Assembly: GCA_046565765.1 (NCBI GenBank)
Contig: JBKHXX010000057.1
Location: forward strand, 124,001 to 188,000
Direction: 5' to 3'
From: JBFMCT01 sp046565765
Lineage (GTDB): Bacteria; Actinomycetota; Acidimicrobiia; Acidimicrobiales; AC-14
DNA: 64,000 nucleotides
Shown: positions 23,439-31,513 of the stretch, piece by piece
Position numbering within the stretch: position 1 is the stretch's first letter
Layout of the letters: each line of letters begins with the position of its first letter
Program-made: the position numbers and the translations under genes
The notes under the pieces: model-generated
What the model saw: the letters and a program-made list of their open reading frames with translations, nothing else
Database searches by the model: none
What the model was told of the DNA's origin: nothing

Positions 23439-25200
23439 CCGGCTCCTCCACGACCTCGGCGCCCTCGAAGACCTGGAGGACGTGCTCGAGGGGCGAGGCT
23501 ACCGCTCCCGCTGGGGCGTCGGTGAGCTCGTCCCATGCCACGCTCTCCTCTTCGGGAGGAGGTTCCGGAGGCGGAGGACCCGCGGGTGCGGGCGGTCGCG
23601 GCGCCTCCGCACCGTCCACGACCAGCCGCAGCCGGACGCGCCTGCCGAAGTGGGCGGAGAGGGCCTCCTCGACGTCGGCCACCACCTCCTGGCACCGGTC
23701 GCGGTGGAACTGGTCGGGCAGGGCGAAGAGTGCCGTGTCGCCCTCGACACCGGCGAACCGGCCGGCCCGGAACCGGGCCCGGGCCCGCTGGGGCAGCCGG
23801 CCGATGACCGTGTCGCCCCAGGCGAGGGTCAGCTCCTCCCGGGATGGGAAAGGCCGGTCGGCACCGGCCGCCGGCGCCGGAGCCGGGGCCGGCTGGGGCC
23901 GGGCGCGAGGTGGCGGCGTGGGCGCCGGGTTCGGCGCCGGTTGGGCGGGGCGGGCAGGGCGCACCCCGCCCAGGGCCTTGCGCGCCGCGGCCGTGGGGGA
24001 CGGGGCCGCGGCCGCCGCGGCGGGTGCGACCGGTGCGGCGGCGGGCGCTGCCGGTGCAGGGGTGGGCGGGCCTGGTTCGGCGGGCGTCGCACGGTGACCG
24101 CCGGCGACGGCCCGCTCAAGGCGCTCGAGGCGCTCCACCAGGGACTCGGGCGTGGTGTCCAGCTCGGGCCGGCAGAGGCGCACCAGGGCGACCTCCAGCA
24201 GCACCCGGGGATCGGGCGCCTCCCGCATGTCGACCAGCGACTGCCCGAGCACCTCCATGGCCCGCACCGCGGCGGGACGGCCCAGCCGGCGGCCCTGGCC
24301 CTCGACCCGGTCGAGATCCTCGTCGGGGAGGCCGACCAGGTTGCGGTCGATGGTGGCCAGGAAGGCGTGCCGAAGCTGCTCGAGGAGCTCCCGGGTGAGC
24401 TGGCGGGGGTCGTGGCCCGTGCCGCACCGCTCGGCCACGGTGACGAGGGCCGCCGCCACGTCGTGCTCGCACAGCGCCTCGACCAGGTCGTCGGCGCCCG
24501 GGCCCTCGTGCTCGATGCCCCCCGCCGCCGCCACCTGGTCGAGGGCGGAGAGCGCGTCTCGCGCCGACCCCGAGCCCCGCCGGGCCACCAGCTCGATGGC
24601 CTCGGGCGCGACCTCGAGGCCGGCGTCGTCGGCCACCCACCGGAGGTGGTCGACCAGCACGCGGGCGGGCAGGAGCCGGAACTCGAAGGGCTGGGTGCGG
24701 CTCTGGACGGTCGGCAGCACCTTCTGGGGCTCAGTCGTGGCGAGCACGAACACCACGTGGGGCGGGGGGCTCTCGAGGGTCTTGAGCAGGGCGTTCGCCG
24801 CCTCGGTGGTGAGCATGTGGACCTCGTCCACGATGTAGACCTTCCAGCGGCCGGGCGTGGCGAGCGAGACCCGCCCGATGAGGTCGCGCATGGCGTCGAT
24901 GCCCCGGTTGGAGGCGGCGTCCATCTCCACCACGTCGAGCGAGCGACCCTCGGTGATGGCCACGCACGACTCGCACACGCCGCACGGCTCCCCGTCGGTC
25001 ATGTCGGGGCAGTTCAGGGCCTTGGCCAGGATGCGGGCGGTGGACGTCTTCCCCGTGCCCCGGGGGCCGCTGAAGAGGTAGGCGTGGGACACCCGGCCCT
25101 CGCGCACCGCATTGGTGAGCGTGCGGGTGACGTGCTCCTGGCCCCTGACCTCCCCGAACCGCTGCGGGCGGTAGCGCCGGTAGAGCGACTGGTAGGCCAT
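23428..25200 (-). CDS. dnaX: DNA polymerase III subunit gamma/tau
   Basis: 590 aa clamp-loader subunit. N-terminal AAA+ module with FSGPRGTGKTSTARIL (Walker A, about residue 42), zinc module CPDMTDGEPCGVCESC, VYIVDEVHMLTTEAANALLKTLE in two stretches (Walker B and sensor) and the arginine-finger region after VQSRTQPFEFRLL. Residues about 370-465 form an Ala/Pro-rich linker, followed by a tau-type C-terminal domain. A TAGCCT box 8 nt before the ATG indicates a leaderless transcript starting the dnaX-ybaB-recR operon. No slippery A/T-rich frameshift site stands out in the linker. Confidence 0.96.
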   Translation of the reverse strand: MAYQSLYRRYRPQRFGEVRGQEHVTRTLTNAVREGRVSHAYLFSGPRGTGKTSTARILAKALNCPDMTDGEPCGVCESCVAITEGRSLDVVEMDAASNRGIDAMRDLIGRVSLATPGRWKVYIVDEVHMLTTEAANALLKTLESPPPHVVFVLATTEPQKVLPTVQSRTQPFEFRLLPARVLVDHLRWVADDAGLEVAPEAIELVARRGSGSARDALSALDQVAAAGGIEHEGPGADDLVEALCEHDVAAALVTVAERCGTGHDPRQLTRELLEQLRHAFLATIDRNLVGLPDEDLDRVEGQGRRLGRPAAVRAMEVLGQSLVDMREAPDPRVLLEVALVRLCRPELDTTPESLVERLERLERAVAGGHRATPAEPGPPTPAPAAPAAAPVAPAAAAAAPSPTAAARKALGGVRPARPAQPAPNPAPTPPPRARPQPAPAPAPAAGADRPFPSREELTLAWGDTVIGRLPQRARARFRAGRFAGVEGDTALFALPDQFHRDRCQEVVADVEEALSAHFGRRVRLRLVVDGAEAPRPPAPAGPPPPEPPPEEESVAWDELTDAPAGAVASPLEHVLQVFEGAEVVEEPDGR

Positions 25201-25208
25201 CGCACCGG

Positions 25209-25214
25209 AGGCTA
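25209..25214 (-). promoter_or_regulatory. -10 box (TAGCCT) for dnaX, leaderless type
   Basis: TAGCCT on the minus strand ends 8 nt before the dnaX ATG at 25200, with no Shine-Dalgarno sequence between them. Confidence 0.5.
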
Positions 25215-25283
25215 CCGGTGGCGGTGCGACACCGGATCCGGGGCCCGCATCTGCCGCCGGCGGCTGCGACCGCCGCCGCTCGG

Positions 25284-25392
25284 TGTAGCGGCCAGGCTGG
25301 ACTGCGGCACACGAACCGGTCCGCTGAGAGCTGCTGCCTTCCGGCCCTGACTCGGTTCACGGGAGCCCGTTGCGCAGGACCCGGCCGCTACA
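25284..25392 (-). ncRNA. ffs: signal recognition particle 4.5S RNA (small bacterial type)
   Basis: On the minus strand the conserved SRP domain IV is legible: CGTGAACC, AGTCAGG, GCCGGAAGGCAGCAGC and then the complementary return strand, i.e. the asymmetric bulge and GGAA tetraloop recognised by Ffh. The ends TGTAGCGGCC and GGCCGCTACA (25284-25293 and 25383-25392) are exact complements, so the molecule is a single long hairpin of about 109 nt. It sits between dnaX and tRNA-Ser, a neighbourhood often seen for this RNA. Confidence 0.93.
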
Positions 25393-25422
25393 CGGAGCGG
25401 CGGACGACCGTCGGGATCAGGA

Positions 25423-25428
25423 TAGCCT
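25423..25428 (+). promoter_or_regulatory. -10 box (TAGCCT) for tRNA-Ser(GGA)
   Basis: TAGCCT ends 11 nt before the mature tRNA 5' end. The same box at the same spacing precedes the second tRNA-Ser gene. Confidence 0.5.
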
Positions 25429-25439
25429 GGGATCCTCCG

Positions 25440-25527
25440 GGAGGGATGCGGGAGCGGCCGAACCGGCACGCCTGGAGAGCGTGTAGGGGGCAACCCCTCG
25501 TGGGTTCAAATCCCACTCCCTCCGCCA
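25440..25527 (+). tRNA. tRNA-Ser, anticodon GGA
   Basis: Acceptor stem GGAGGGA (25440-25446) pairs with TCCCTCC (25517-25523), with discriminator G and an encoded CCA to 25527. The anticodon stem CACGC/GCGTG encloses CTGGAGA, anticodon GGA. A long variable arm (class II) and a TTCAAAT T-loop are present, as expected for serine. Confidence 0.96.
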
Positions 25528-25567
25528 TCGCCGACGAGCGGGGCCCCGCCTCCGGGGCCCCCGGCGT

Positions 25568-25573
25568 TAGGTT
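25568..25573 (+). promoter_or_regulatory. -10 box (TAGGTT) for tadA, leaderless type
   Basis: TAGGTT ends 7 nt before the GTG at 25581. Confidence 0.42.
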
Positions 25574-25580
25574 CCCGCCC

Positions 25581-26033
25581 GTGGACGACGAGACCGCCAT
25601 GGGTGTGGCCCTCGAGGAAGCCGCCGCCGCCGTGGACCACGGGGACGTGCCTGTGGGAGCGGTGGCGCTTGTCGACGGGACGGTGGTGGCGAGCCGTCAC
25701 AACGAGCGGGAGCGGGCAGGCGACCCCACCGCCCACGCCGAGCTGCTGGCCCTGCGCGACGCGGCTGAGGCCGTCGGCGGCTGGCGGCTGGCGGCCGTCA
25801 CCCTCGTCGTCACCCTTGAGCCGTGCCCCATGTGCGCCGGGGCGCTGGTCGCGGCGCGCGTCGGCCGGGTCGTCTTCGGGGCCTACGACCCCAAGGCGGG
25901 AGCGTGCGGCTCGCTCTACAACCTGTGCGCCGACCCGCGCCTCAACCACGAGGTCGCCGTGACGGGCGGGGTGCGGTCTGAGGAGTCCGCAGCCCTTCTG
26001 GCCGCTTTCTTCACCGGGCGCCGCGACCGCTAG
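25581..26033 (+). CDS. tadA: tRNA-specific adenosine(34) deaminase
   Basis: 150 aa zinc deaminase converting wobble adenosine 34 to inosine in tRNA-Arg(ACG). Active-site motifs are intact: DPTAHAELLAL with the zinc His and catalytic Glu, and LEPCPMCAGALVAARV with the two zinc Cys. GAYDPKAGACGSL and LNHEVAVTGGV are typical of TadA rather than cytidine deaminases. The GTG at 25581 is supported by a TAGGTT box 7 nt upstream. It lies between two tRNA-Ser genes. Confidence 0.94.
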   Translation: MDDETAMGVALEEAAAAVDHGDVPVGAVALVDGTVVASRHNERERAGDPTAHAELLALRDAAEAVGGWRLAAVTLVVTLEPCPMCAGALVAARVGRVVFGAYDPKAGACGSLYNLCADPRLNHEVAVTGGVRSEESAALLAAFFTGRRDR

Positions 26034-26107
26034 AAGACGACCGTGATCGAGCCTTGTTCGGCGGCCGCCCGGCCGCCCTGCGGCCGAAGCGAGGATCGGC
26101 CGTCGTC

Positions 26108-26113
26108 TAGCCT
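26108..26113 (+). promoter_or_regulatory. -10 box (TAGCCT) for tRNA-Ser(CGA)
   Basis: TAGCCT ends 11 nt before the mature tRNA, matching the spacing at the first tRNA-Ser gene. Confidence 0.5.
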
Positions 26114-26124
26114 CGTGTCGATTC

Positions 26125-26210
26125 GGAGGGATGCGAGAGCGGCCGAATCGGACGGTCTCGAAAACCGTTGTGGGTCCTGCCCACCGTGGGTTCGAATCCC
26201 ACTCCCTCCG
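26125..26210 (+). tRNA. tRNA-Ser, anticodon CGA
   Basis: Acceptor GGAGGGA (26125-26131) pairs with TCCCTCC (26203-26209), discriminator G at 26210, no encoded CCA. Anticodon stem ACGGT/ACCGT encloses CTCGAAA, anticodon CGA. Long variable arm and TTCGAAT T-loop as for serine. Confidence 0.96.
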
Positions 26211-26275
26211 CGGTGCTGGGCGGCCAGGACGGCGTGCCCGATCGCCGTGTCATATCGTCCCTCTAGCCTCGCCTC

Positions 26276-26908
26276 ATGCGCGTGTGGCGGGGGGCGATCC
26301 AACGACGTCGCCGCACCGCCCGGCTCGCGAGCGGGAGCCGAGCCGCCACCTATGCCCGGCAGCAGGCGTGGGACCGGATCGGGCGTTACCTGCGGAAGGA
26401 CTGGCGTTTCGTCGCCGGGGTGATCGCACTGCCGCCCTGTGCGGTCGTACCGGTGACCGTTCACCAATACGAGGGACCGGCACGATGGTTCATTGTCGGG
26501 TTCAGCGTGGCCTCGGGGTTGTGGGCGGCCGCCATGGTGACCGTGCTCTTCAGCGGAGCGGCCGGGACGATCATGGGCGTGCTCGCCGAGAGCTGGACGG
26601 CCGACACCTTCCGGGAGCTGTCCAAGCCTGGGTGGCGCGTGGTGAACGGGGTGAGGCTCCGCCGCCAGGCCGACATCGACCACGTTGCAGTGGGACCCGC
26701 GGGCATCCTGGTGGTCGAGACGAAATGGACGTCTGTCCGCTCCTCCCTCCGCGCTCCATCGGCGGAGCTGGCGCGCAGCCTGGAGCGTTGGATCAAGCAG
26801 GTGACCGGCAACGCATCGGACCTCCGCCAAGCACTTCAACCGAGACGTGCGCGATGCACCCGTGCGGGCGGTCCGCCGGCGCTGTCGCCTGGAAACGCCC
26901 GCGACTAA
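26276..26908 (+). CDS. NERD-domain membrane protein, apparently frameshifted near its 3' end
   Basis: 210 aa as read. A basic N-terminus is followed by two hydrophobic segments (about residues 45-62 and 72-98), then a nuclease-related-domain core RLRRQADIDHVAVGPAGILVVETKW with the expected Asp, Glu and Lys. After about residue 185 the frame turns into Arg/Pro-rich text, while the next frame continues sensibly (KHFNRDVRDAPVRAV around 26829-26870). A third frame carries a transmembrane-like stretch (WLAATGMVLVLVVGALAA) that stops at 27006. This suggests at least one indel, from decay or a read error. Without it the gene would run to about 27006. TAGCCT lies 6 nt before the ATG. Confidence 0.5.
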   Translation: MRVWRGAIQRRRRTARLASGSRAATYARQQAWDRIGRYLRKDWRFVAGVIALPPCAVVPVTVHQYEGPARWFIVGFSVASGLWAAAMVTVLFSGAAGTIMGVLAESWTADTFRELSKPGWRVVNGVRLRRQADIDHVAVGPAGILVVETKWTSVRSSLRAPSAELARSLERWIKQVTGNASDLRQALQPRRARCTRAGGPPALSPGNARD

Positions 26909-27116
26909 GGGCTATGGCAGTCGGCTGGCTTGCCGCGACGGGAATGGTCCTGGTGCTCGTCGTGGGAGCGCTCGCAGCGGACGCACTCGCCGTAGCGAAG
27001 GCGTGACGCGCGGCAGCAGCGGCACGGCGCGAGCCGCTACCGGCGCGCGCTGGCCGTCGTCCAGCCTCTCCCGCTTCCCCCCTGTCGAGGTCCCCGCCGA
27101 CCCCGCTGGATCTGCG

Positions 27117-27242
27117 CTACTTGTTGTTGAAGCCCATAACCACCGCGATCACCGCTCCCACGACGATCATCAGGAGGGCAGAAAGGATGGCGGCACCAGC
27201 ACTGAAGGCGATCACGGGCGGAAATGTAGCCCCGTCGTCCAC
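27117..27242 (-). CDS. candidate 41-aa single-helix membrane protein
   Basis: GTG at 27242 opens a short frame: nine polar residues (VDDGATFPP), then an uninterrupted hydrophobic segment of about 27 residues (SAGAAILSALLMIVV and GAVIAVVMG) and a polar end FNNK. The composition is that of a bitopic small membrane protein. No ribosome-binding site is evident, so expression is uncertain. The surrounding 26909-27315 otherwise holds only the tail of the disrupted NERD gene and the matrixin promoter region. Confidence 0.35.
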   Translation of the reverse strand: MDDGATFPPVIAFSAGAAILSALLMIVVGAVIAVVMGFNNK

Positions 27243-27315
27243 AGGCGGCCAGTGCCACGCTCGATCGCCTCCGCAGCCGACCGTCGGTCGGTACGCTCGA
27301 CCCACGAACGGCACG

Positions 27316-28233
27316 ATGCAGGCGGACATCGGGGTTGGTGCTCGGCGTGAACGGCGCGGCCGCAGGGCCCGGCGGGCGCCCGTCGTCACCTTCCTGGCCG
27401 CTGCCCTGGTGCTCAGCGGGTGCGGATCGGGGGACGGGGGCAGCGGAGCGGCCGACGACCCGCTGGCCGCGCCCACAGCCGGGCTGGACGCGTGCCCGGC
27501 CGAGGGGCACGTCGACCAGTTCGGCGTCCGGGGCCTCAACCGGGACGAGATCGCCCGCCTCCCCGACACCTACACGTTCCTGCGGGTACAGCCGGACGGC
27601 TGCTCGCCGGTGCGGTTCAACCCGTGCGAACCCGTCCACTTCCTCCAGAACGCAGCCGATGCGCCCCCCTTCGCGGCCGAGAACGTCCGGGAGGCGTTCC
27701 GCCGGTTGGGCCGGGCGACGGGCATCGAGTTCGTGGACGACGGGCTGACCGACGAGTCCGTCCGCACCTCGGCCGTGGTGCCCGAGCGCTACGGGCCGAA
27801 GTGGGCGCCCATCCTGATCGTCTGGGAGCACTTCCCCCCCGAGCAGACGACGGGTGAGGCGCAGATCCTGGGCAACACGGTCGTGTACCGGGAGCAGGAC
27901 GTGGTCGTCTCCGGACGCCTCCGGTTCAACGTCGACGCCTACAACGACGAGTTCACCAAGCGACCCATCGAAGCCGGGTTCGGGCCGCCCGCCGGCAGCG
28001 GCGAGGGCCCGATCGGCCGCCAGAACATCCAGTGGGGCCGCATCGTCCTCCACGAGCTGGCCCACCTTGCCGGCCTGGGCCACACCCGGGACCTGGGGTC
28101 GCTCATGTACCCCGACGCGGCACAGCACACCAGCCGTCCCGCCGACTTCATGGCGCCCGACCTGGCCGGTCTGCGCCACCTCGGGCGGGAGGCGGGCTGC
28201 GTGGCCACGCCGCCCGTTCCCGGCGGGAATTGA
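27316..28233 (+). CDS. matrixin-like zinc metalloprotease lipoprotein
   Basis: 305 aa. Lipobox in ALVLSGCGSG, so anchored outside the membrane. The zincin site IVLHELAHLAGLGH (HExxHxxGxxH) is intact, followed by DLGSLMYP with the Met-turn and then Asp/Pro-rich text, as in matrixin M10-type secreted peptidases. An upstream segment (YTFLRVQPDGCSPVRFNPCEPVHF) has two Cys. Substrate unknown. The ATG at 27316 gives a basic signal-peptide n-region; a TACGCT box sits at 27292-27297. Confidence 0.85.
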   Translation: MQADIGVGARRERRGRRARRAPVVTFLAAALVLSGCGSGDGGSGAADDPLAAPTAGLDACPAEGHVDQFGVRGLNRDEIARLPDTYTFLRVQPDGCSPVRFNPCEPVHFLQNAADAPPFAAENVREAFRRLGRATGIEFVDDGLTDESVRTSAVVPERYGPKWAPILIVWEHFPPEQTTGEAQILGNTVVYREQDVVVSGRLRFNVDAYNDEFTKRPIEAGFGPPAGSGEGPIGRQNIQWGRIVLHELAHLAGLGHTRDLGSLMYPDAAQHTSRPADFMAPDLAGLRHLGREAGCVATPPVPGGN

Positions 28234-28258
28234 CGCCGGCTGACCGCCGGCGCCCCGG

Positions 28259-28834
28259 CTACAGCCGCTGGTGGACGGCCTTGGCCAGGGCCACGGCCTG
28301 GTTCCGCAGCACGGCCTGGTCCTTCTCGCCGGTGACCCCGACCACGACCACCGAGTTCTCCCAGCAGGTGACGAGGGTGCCCTGGAGCAGCAGGGCCAGC
28401 GGCTGCCACACCCAGAGGCCGGACGTGCCGACGTTGTCGACGGGGGCGTGGTTGGCCTCCTTGGGCTGGCTGTTGCGCTGGCTCTCACACGCCTGGGCGA
28501 CCCGGCCCGGAGCGGGTCGGACGACGGTGAGATGGACGCTGGTGCCCCGGTCGACGGCAGTGCCCCACGAACAGAAGGTCTCCGCTCCCGCTCCGGCCCG
28601 CACCGTGTTGCCCACGACCTGCCCGACCTCGGCGGCGGTGATCGTGCCGCAGGCGGTGGTGGTGTCGACCGGCCCGGAGGGCGGTGGCAGGGAGGTGACG
28701 ACCTCCGGGGCGTCGGGCCCCGCCCCACCGGGGGCCCCCACCGTCAGCTCGGCGTCGCCGCCGTCCGAGGAGCAACCGGCGACCAGCAGGCCCCCGATCA
28801 CCACCGCTGCGCCAGCCCTGCGCACCCTGGTCAT
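28259..28834 (-). CDS. lipoprotein, DUF3558-like
   Basis: 191 aa. Signal peptide with lipobox LLVAGCSSDG, then a Gly/Pro linker. From about residue 60, CGTITAAEVGQVVG, ETFCSWGTAVD and LVTCWENSVVVVGVTG give the Cys pattern and strand layout of the DUF3558-type extracytoplasmic proteins common in actinobacteria. Function of that family is unsettled. A TACTGT box ends 9 nt upstream of the ATG. Confidence 0.65.
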   Translation of the reverse strand: MTRVRRAGAAVVIGGLLVAGCSSDGGDAELTVGAPGGAGPDAPEVVTSLPPPSGPVDTTTACGTITAAEVGQVVGNTVRAGAGAETFCSWGTAVDRGTSVHLTVVRPAPGRVAQACESQRNSQPKEANHAPVDNVGTSGLWVWQPLALLLQGTLVTCWENSVVVVGVTGEKDQAVLRNQAVALAKAVHQRL

Positions 28835-28843
28835 CGCCGACTC

Positions 28844-28849
28844 ACAGTA
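28844..28849 (-). promoter_or_regulatory. -10 box (TACTGT) for the DUF3558-like lipoprotein
   Basis: TACTGT on the minus strand ends 9 nt before the ATG at 28834. Confidence 0.4.
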
Positions 28850-28950
28850 GGCCAGCCGCCACGTCCAGAGTTTGCAGCCATCACCCGGCGGGAACCCTCA
28901 GGAGGCACGCAACACTTCGCAGAACCCTTTCCGAAGGAGGCAGGGGAACA

Positions 28951-29229
28951 ATGATCGGTTTCATCCTCGGGCTCATCATCGTCGGCCTTATCGCCGGCGC
29001 ACTCGCCCGTCTGCTCGTACCCGGCCGCGACCCCATGGGGATCGGCGCCACCATCGTGCTGGGCATCGTGGGCTCGTTCCTCGGTGGCTTCCTGGCCGAC
29101 GTGCTGTTCCGCAGCGCCTCGGAGGACCGGGGTTTCGGGCCGGCCGGCCTCATCGGCTCCATCATCGGTGCGGTCATCGCGCTGCTGATCTACAACGCCG
29201 TCACGCGCCGCCGCGCCGTCGGCGTCTAG
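28951..29229 (+). CDS. GlsB/YeaQ/YmgE family small membrane protein
   Basis: 92 aa, three hydrophobic segments. Family pattern: IGFILGLIIVGLIAGALARLLVPG at the start (in two stretches), MGIGATIVLGIVGSFLGG in the middle and GLIGSIIGAVIALLIYN before the basic end. Formerly called transglycosylase-associated; now seen as a stress-linked membrane protein of unknown mechanism. A GAAGGAGGCAGGGG ribosome-binding site lies 5-18 nt before the ATG. Confidence 0.88.
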   Translation: MIGFILGLIIVGLIAGALARLLVPGRDPMGIGATIVLGIVGSFLGGFLADVLFRSASEDRGFGPAGLIGSIIGAVIALLIYNAVTRRRAVGV

Positions 29230-29245
29230 ACGGCAGGCGCGGTCC

Positions 29246-31480
29246 TCAGACCACGAGAGGCGCCGGAGCAGGGCGGTCCACGCCGCCTGGCTCCGGCGCC
29301 TCCGCGTCCGAGGCGGGAACCGGTAGCCGACCCTCGATGGTCGTCCCCCCGCCCACCGCCGAGCGGATGGCGAGCGAGCCGCCCAGCGCCTCCACCCGGT
29401 CGGACATGTTCTGGCAGCCGGCGCCCTTCTTCATGGTCTCGACGTCGAACCCGCATCCGTCGTCGCTCACGGTGAAGGCCAGCTCACCGGGTGCCGAGGT
29501 GAGCCGCACCACGACGGTGGACGCCCCGGCGTGCTTGGTGGCGTTCTGGAACGCCTCCAGGCAGCAGAAGTAGACGGCCGCCTCGACCTCCTGGGGATAG
29601 CGGCCCAGCCCCTCCGCCTCCACGACCAGGCTGAACGGCACCCGGGTGGCCTGGCCCCGGAGGGCCATGGCCAGCCCCTCGGCGGCCAGCAGGGGCGGGT
29701 AGATGCCCCGGGCGAGCTCCCGCAGCGTCTCGACCGCGTCGCCTGCCTGCTCGCGGATCTGGGCCAGGATGTCGTCGACGGGCTGCCCGCTGGCCGCCAC
29801 CTGCTCGGCCAGGCTGGCCATGACCTTGAGCGCGACGAGCTGCTGCTGGGCCCCGTCGTGGAGGTTGCGCTCCAGCCGACGCCGGGCCTCGTCCTGGCTG
29901 GCCACCAGCCGCTGGCGGGAGGCCTTCAGATCCTCCAGCCGGGCCAGCAGCTCGGCGTTGAGGCGGACGTTGCGCAGGACCAGCCCGGCCTGCGCCGCCG
30001 CGTCGGCCAGCAGCTTCTCCTCGGTCGGCGTGAGCGCCTCCCCTGCCGGCTTGGCGACCACGAGAGCGCCCAGGCGCTCCTCGTGGTGGCAGACGGGGAT
30101 GGACAGCGTTGCCCCGGGGATGGCGGGCAGCTCGCCGCCCGGCGCCAGCGGGATCGGCCGCCGAGAGGCCGCCGCCTCGCTCTCCGTGGGCCAGGCCGCG
30201 GCCAGGCGGACCTCGGATCCGACGACCAGCCAGATCTCGGCGCGGGCGGCGACGGTTCCCTCGGCCAGGGCCCGCGCCATGTGGGCGAGCAGCTCGTCGG
30301 TGGCCAGCACCTCGCCCATTCGGGCCGCCATCCGGGAGAGGACCTCGTAGGGCGTGGCCCGATTGCCGTAGACCAGCCGGTTGGCGAGGCGATCCACCCG
30401 GTCCTTCACCGGCTGGAAGGCCACCGCCACCACCCCGGTGGCCAGGATCGACAGCCACAGGTTCCCGCCCTGGGAACCGATGGCGCCGCCGAGGACCACG
30501 ACGACTCCCACGTAGACGGCGGTCACGAAGCCGGCCAGGATCCCGTAGAGCAGGGCCCGGCTGATGACCCGCTCGATGTTCCACAGCCGGTAGCGCAGGA
30601 TGCCCACGAACAGGGCCACGGGGATCAGGGCGAACACCGGCTGGAACACCCGGAACACGCCCACCGGCACCACGTCCAGCGGCCGGCCCTGGTACTGCTC
30701 GAACGCGGTGGCCTGCACCTGGCGGCTCAGCACGAACAAGCCGACGAGGACGGCCGGCACCAGCGCCCAGAACAGCAGGCGGGCCTGCTGGCGCTCGATG
30801 GGCTCGGGCGATCGCCGGGACCGGTAGGCCTGGCCGGCGACGCCGATGACCGGCGTGAGCAGGCCGAAGTACATGACCAGTGCGACCGTTCGGCTGGTGC
30901 CCGTCACCCGGAAGGCGAGCACGGCGGTCGCCGCGATCAGCGGCAGGTAGAGCATGCCGCTGGCCCACGCCGGCCAGCGGGGCACGAGCTTGCCGTCGGG
31001 GAACAGGAGGAGGGCGAAGATGTAGGCCACCGCCGCGGTCAGCTGGAAGCCGTGGTGCAGCGGCTCGACGATGCCGGTCGTGTCCATGGCCTCGTAGACC
31101 CCGTAGGCCTGGAGGTTGAACACGGCCGCGGTGCCGACCATGCCTACGGCCAGCAGGAGCGCGGTGCGGTCACGGGGGCGCAGCCACACGAGGAAGCCGG
31201 CCAGCCCCAGGTTGAACAGGCTGAACACGTAGTCGAGGGCCAGGGAGCCGGCCGGCTCCGTCCGGTGGGCGGCGTCCGCCATGGCCTCGGCCAACCGGCC
31301 CCACAGGGTCGCACCGAGCCCGATCTCGTGGAGCCGCTCGTGCAGCGACGGCGACCCGTTGGCCACCGCGGCGACCACCCCGAGGGCGAGGACGGCGGCG
31401 GCCATGGCCGTGTAGACCACGACGAAGGCGAGGCCGGCGGCCTGGCCGGGGCTCAGGCGGAGCTTGCGGAGGACGGTCAT
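29246..31480 (-). CDS. orphan sensor histidine kinase (membrane sensor, GAF, HisKA_3, HATPase)
   Basis: 744 aa. Residues about 15-330 contain roughly eight transmembrane helices in a 7TM-like sensor block. A GAF domain follows (about 355-505; ATPYEVLSRMAARMGEVLA, LSIPVCHHEERLGALVVAK). A coiled linker leads to the NarL-type dimerisation helix with the phospho-acceptor His541 in RRRLERNLHDGAQQQL. The ATPase domain has the N-box EAFQNATKHAGAS and G1-box VSDDGCGFD. No response regulator lies next to it, so its partner is elsewhere. Signal unknown. Confidence 0.9.
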   Translation of the reverse strand: MTVLRKLRLSPGQAAGLAFVVVYTAMAAAVLALGVVAAVANGSPSLHERLHEIGLGATLWGRLAEAMADAAHRTEPAGSLALDYVFSLFNLGLAGFLVWLRPRDRTALLLAVGMVGTAAVFNLQAYGVYEAMDTTGIVEPLHHGFQLTAAVAYIFALLLFPDGKLVPRWPAWASGMLYLPLIAATAVLAFRVTGTSRTVALVMYFGLLTPVIGVAGQAYRSRRSPEPIERQQARLLFWALVPAVLVGLFVLSRQVQATAFEQYQGRPLDVVPVGVFRVFQPVFALIPVALFVGILRYRLWNIERVISRALLYGILAGFVTAVYVGVVVVLGGAIGSQGGNLWLSILATGVVAVAFQPVKDRVDRLANRLVYGNRATPYEVLSRMAARMGEVLATDELLAHMARALAEGTVAARAEIWLVVGSEVRLAAAWPTESEAAASRRPIPLAPGGELPAIPGATLSIPVCHHEERLGALVVAKPAGEALTPTEEKLLADAAAQAGLVLRNVRLNAELLARLEDLKASRQRLVASQDEARRRLERNLHDGAQQQLVALKVMASLAEQVAASGQPVDDILAQIREQAGDAVETLRELARGIYPPLLAAEGLAMALRGQATRVPFSLVVEAEGLGRYPQEVEAAVYFCCLEAFQNATKHAGASTVVVRLTSAPGELAFTVSDDGCGFDVETMKKGAGCQNMSDRVEALGGSLAIRSAVGGGTTIEGRLPVPASDAEAPEPGGVDRPAPAPLVV

Positions 31481-31513
31481 TCGACGCGATCGGTGCGGGG
31501 AGGCACCAGCCTC

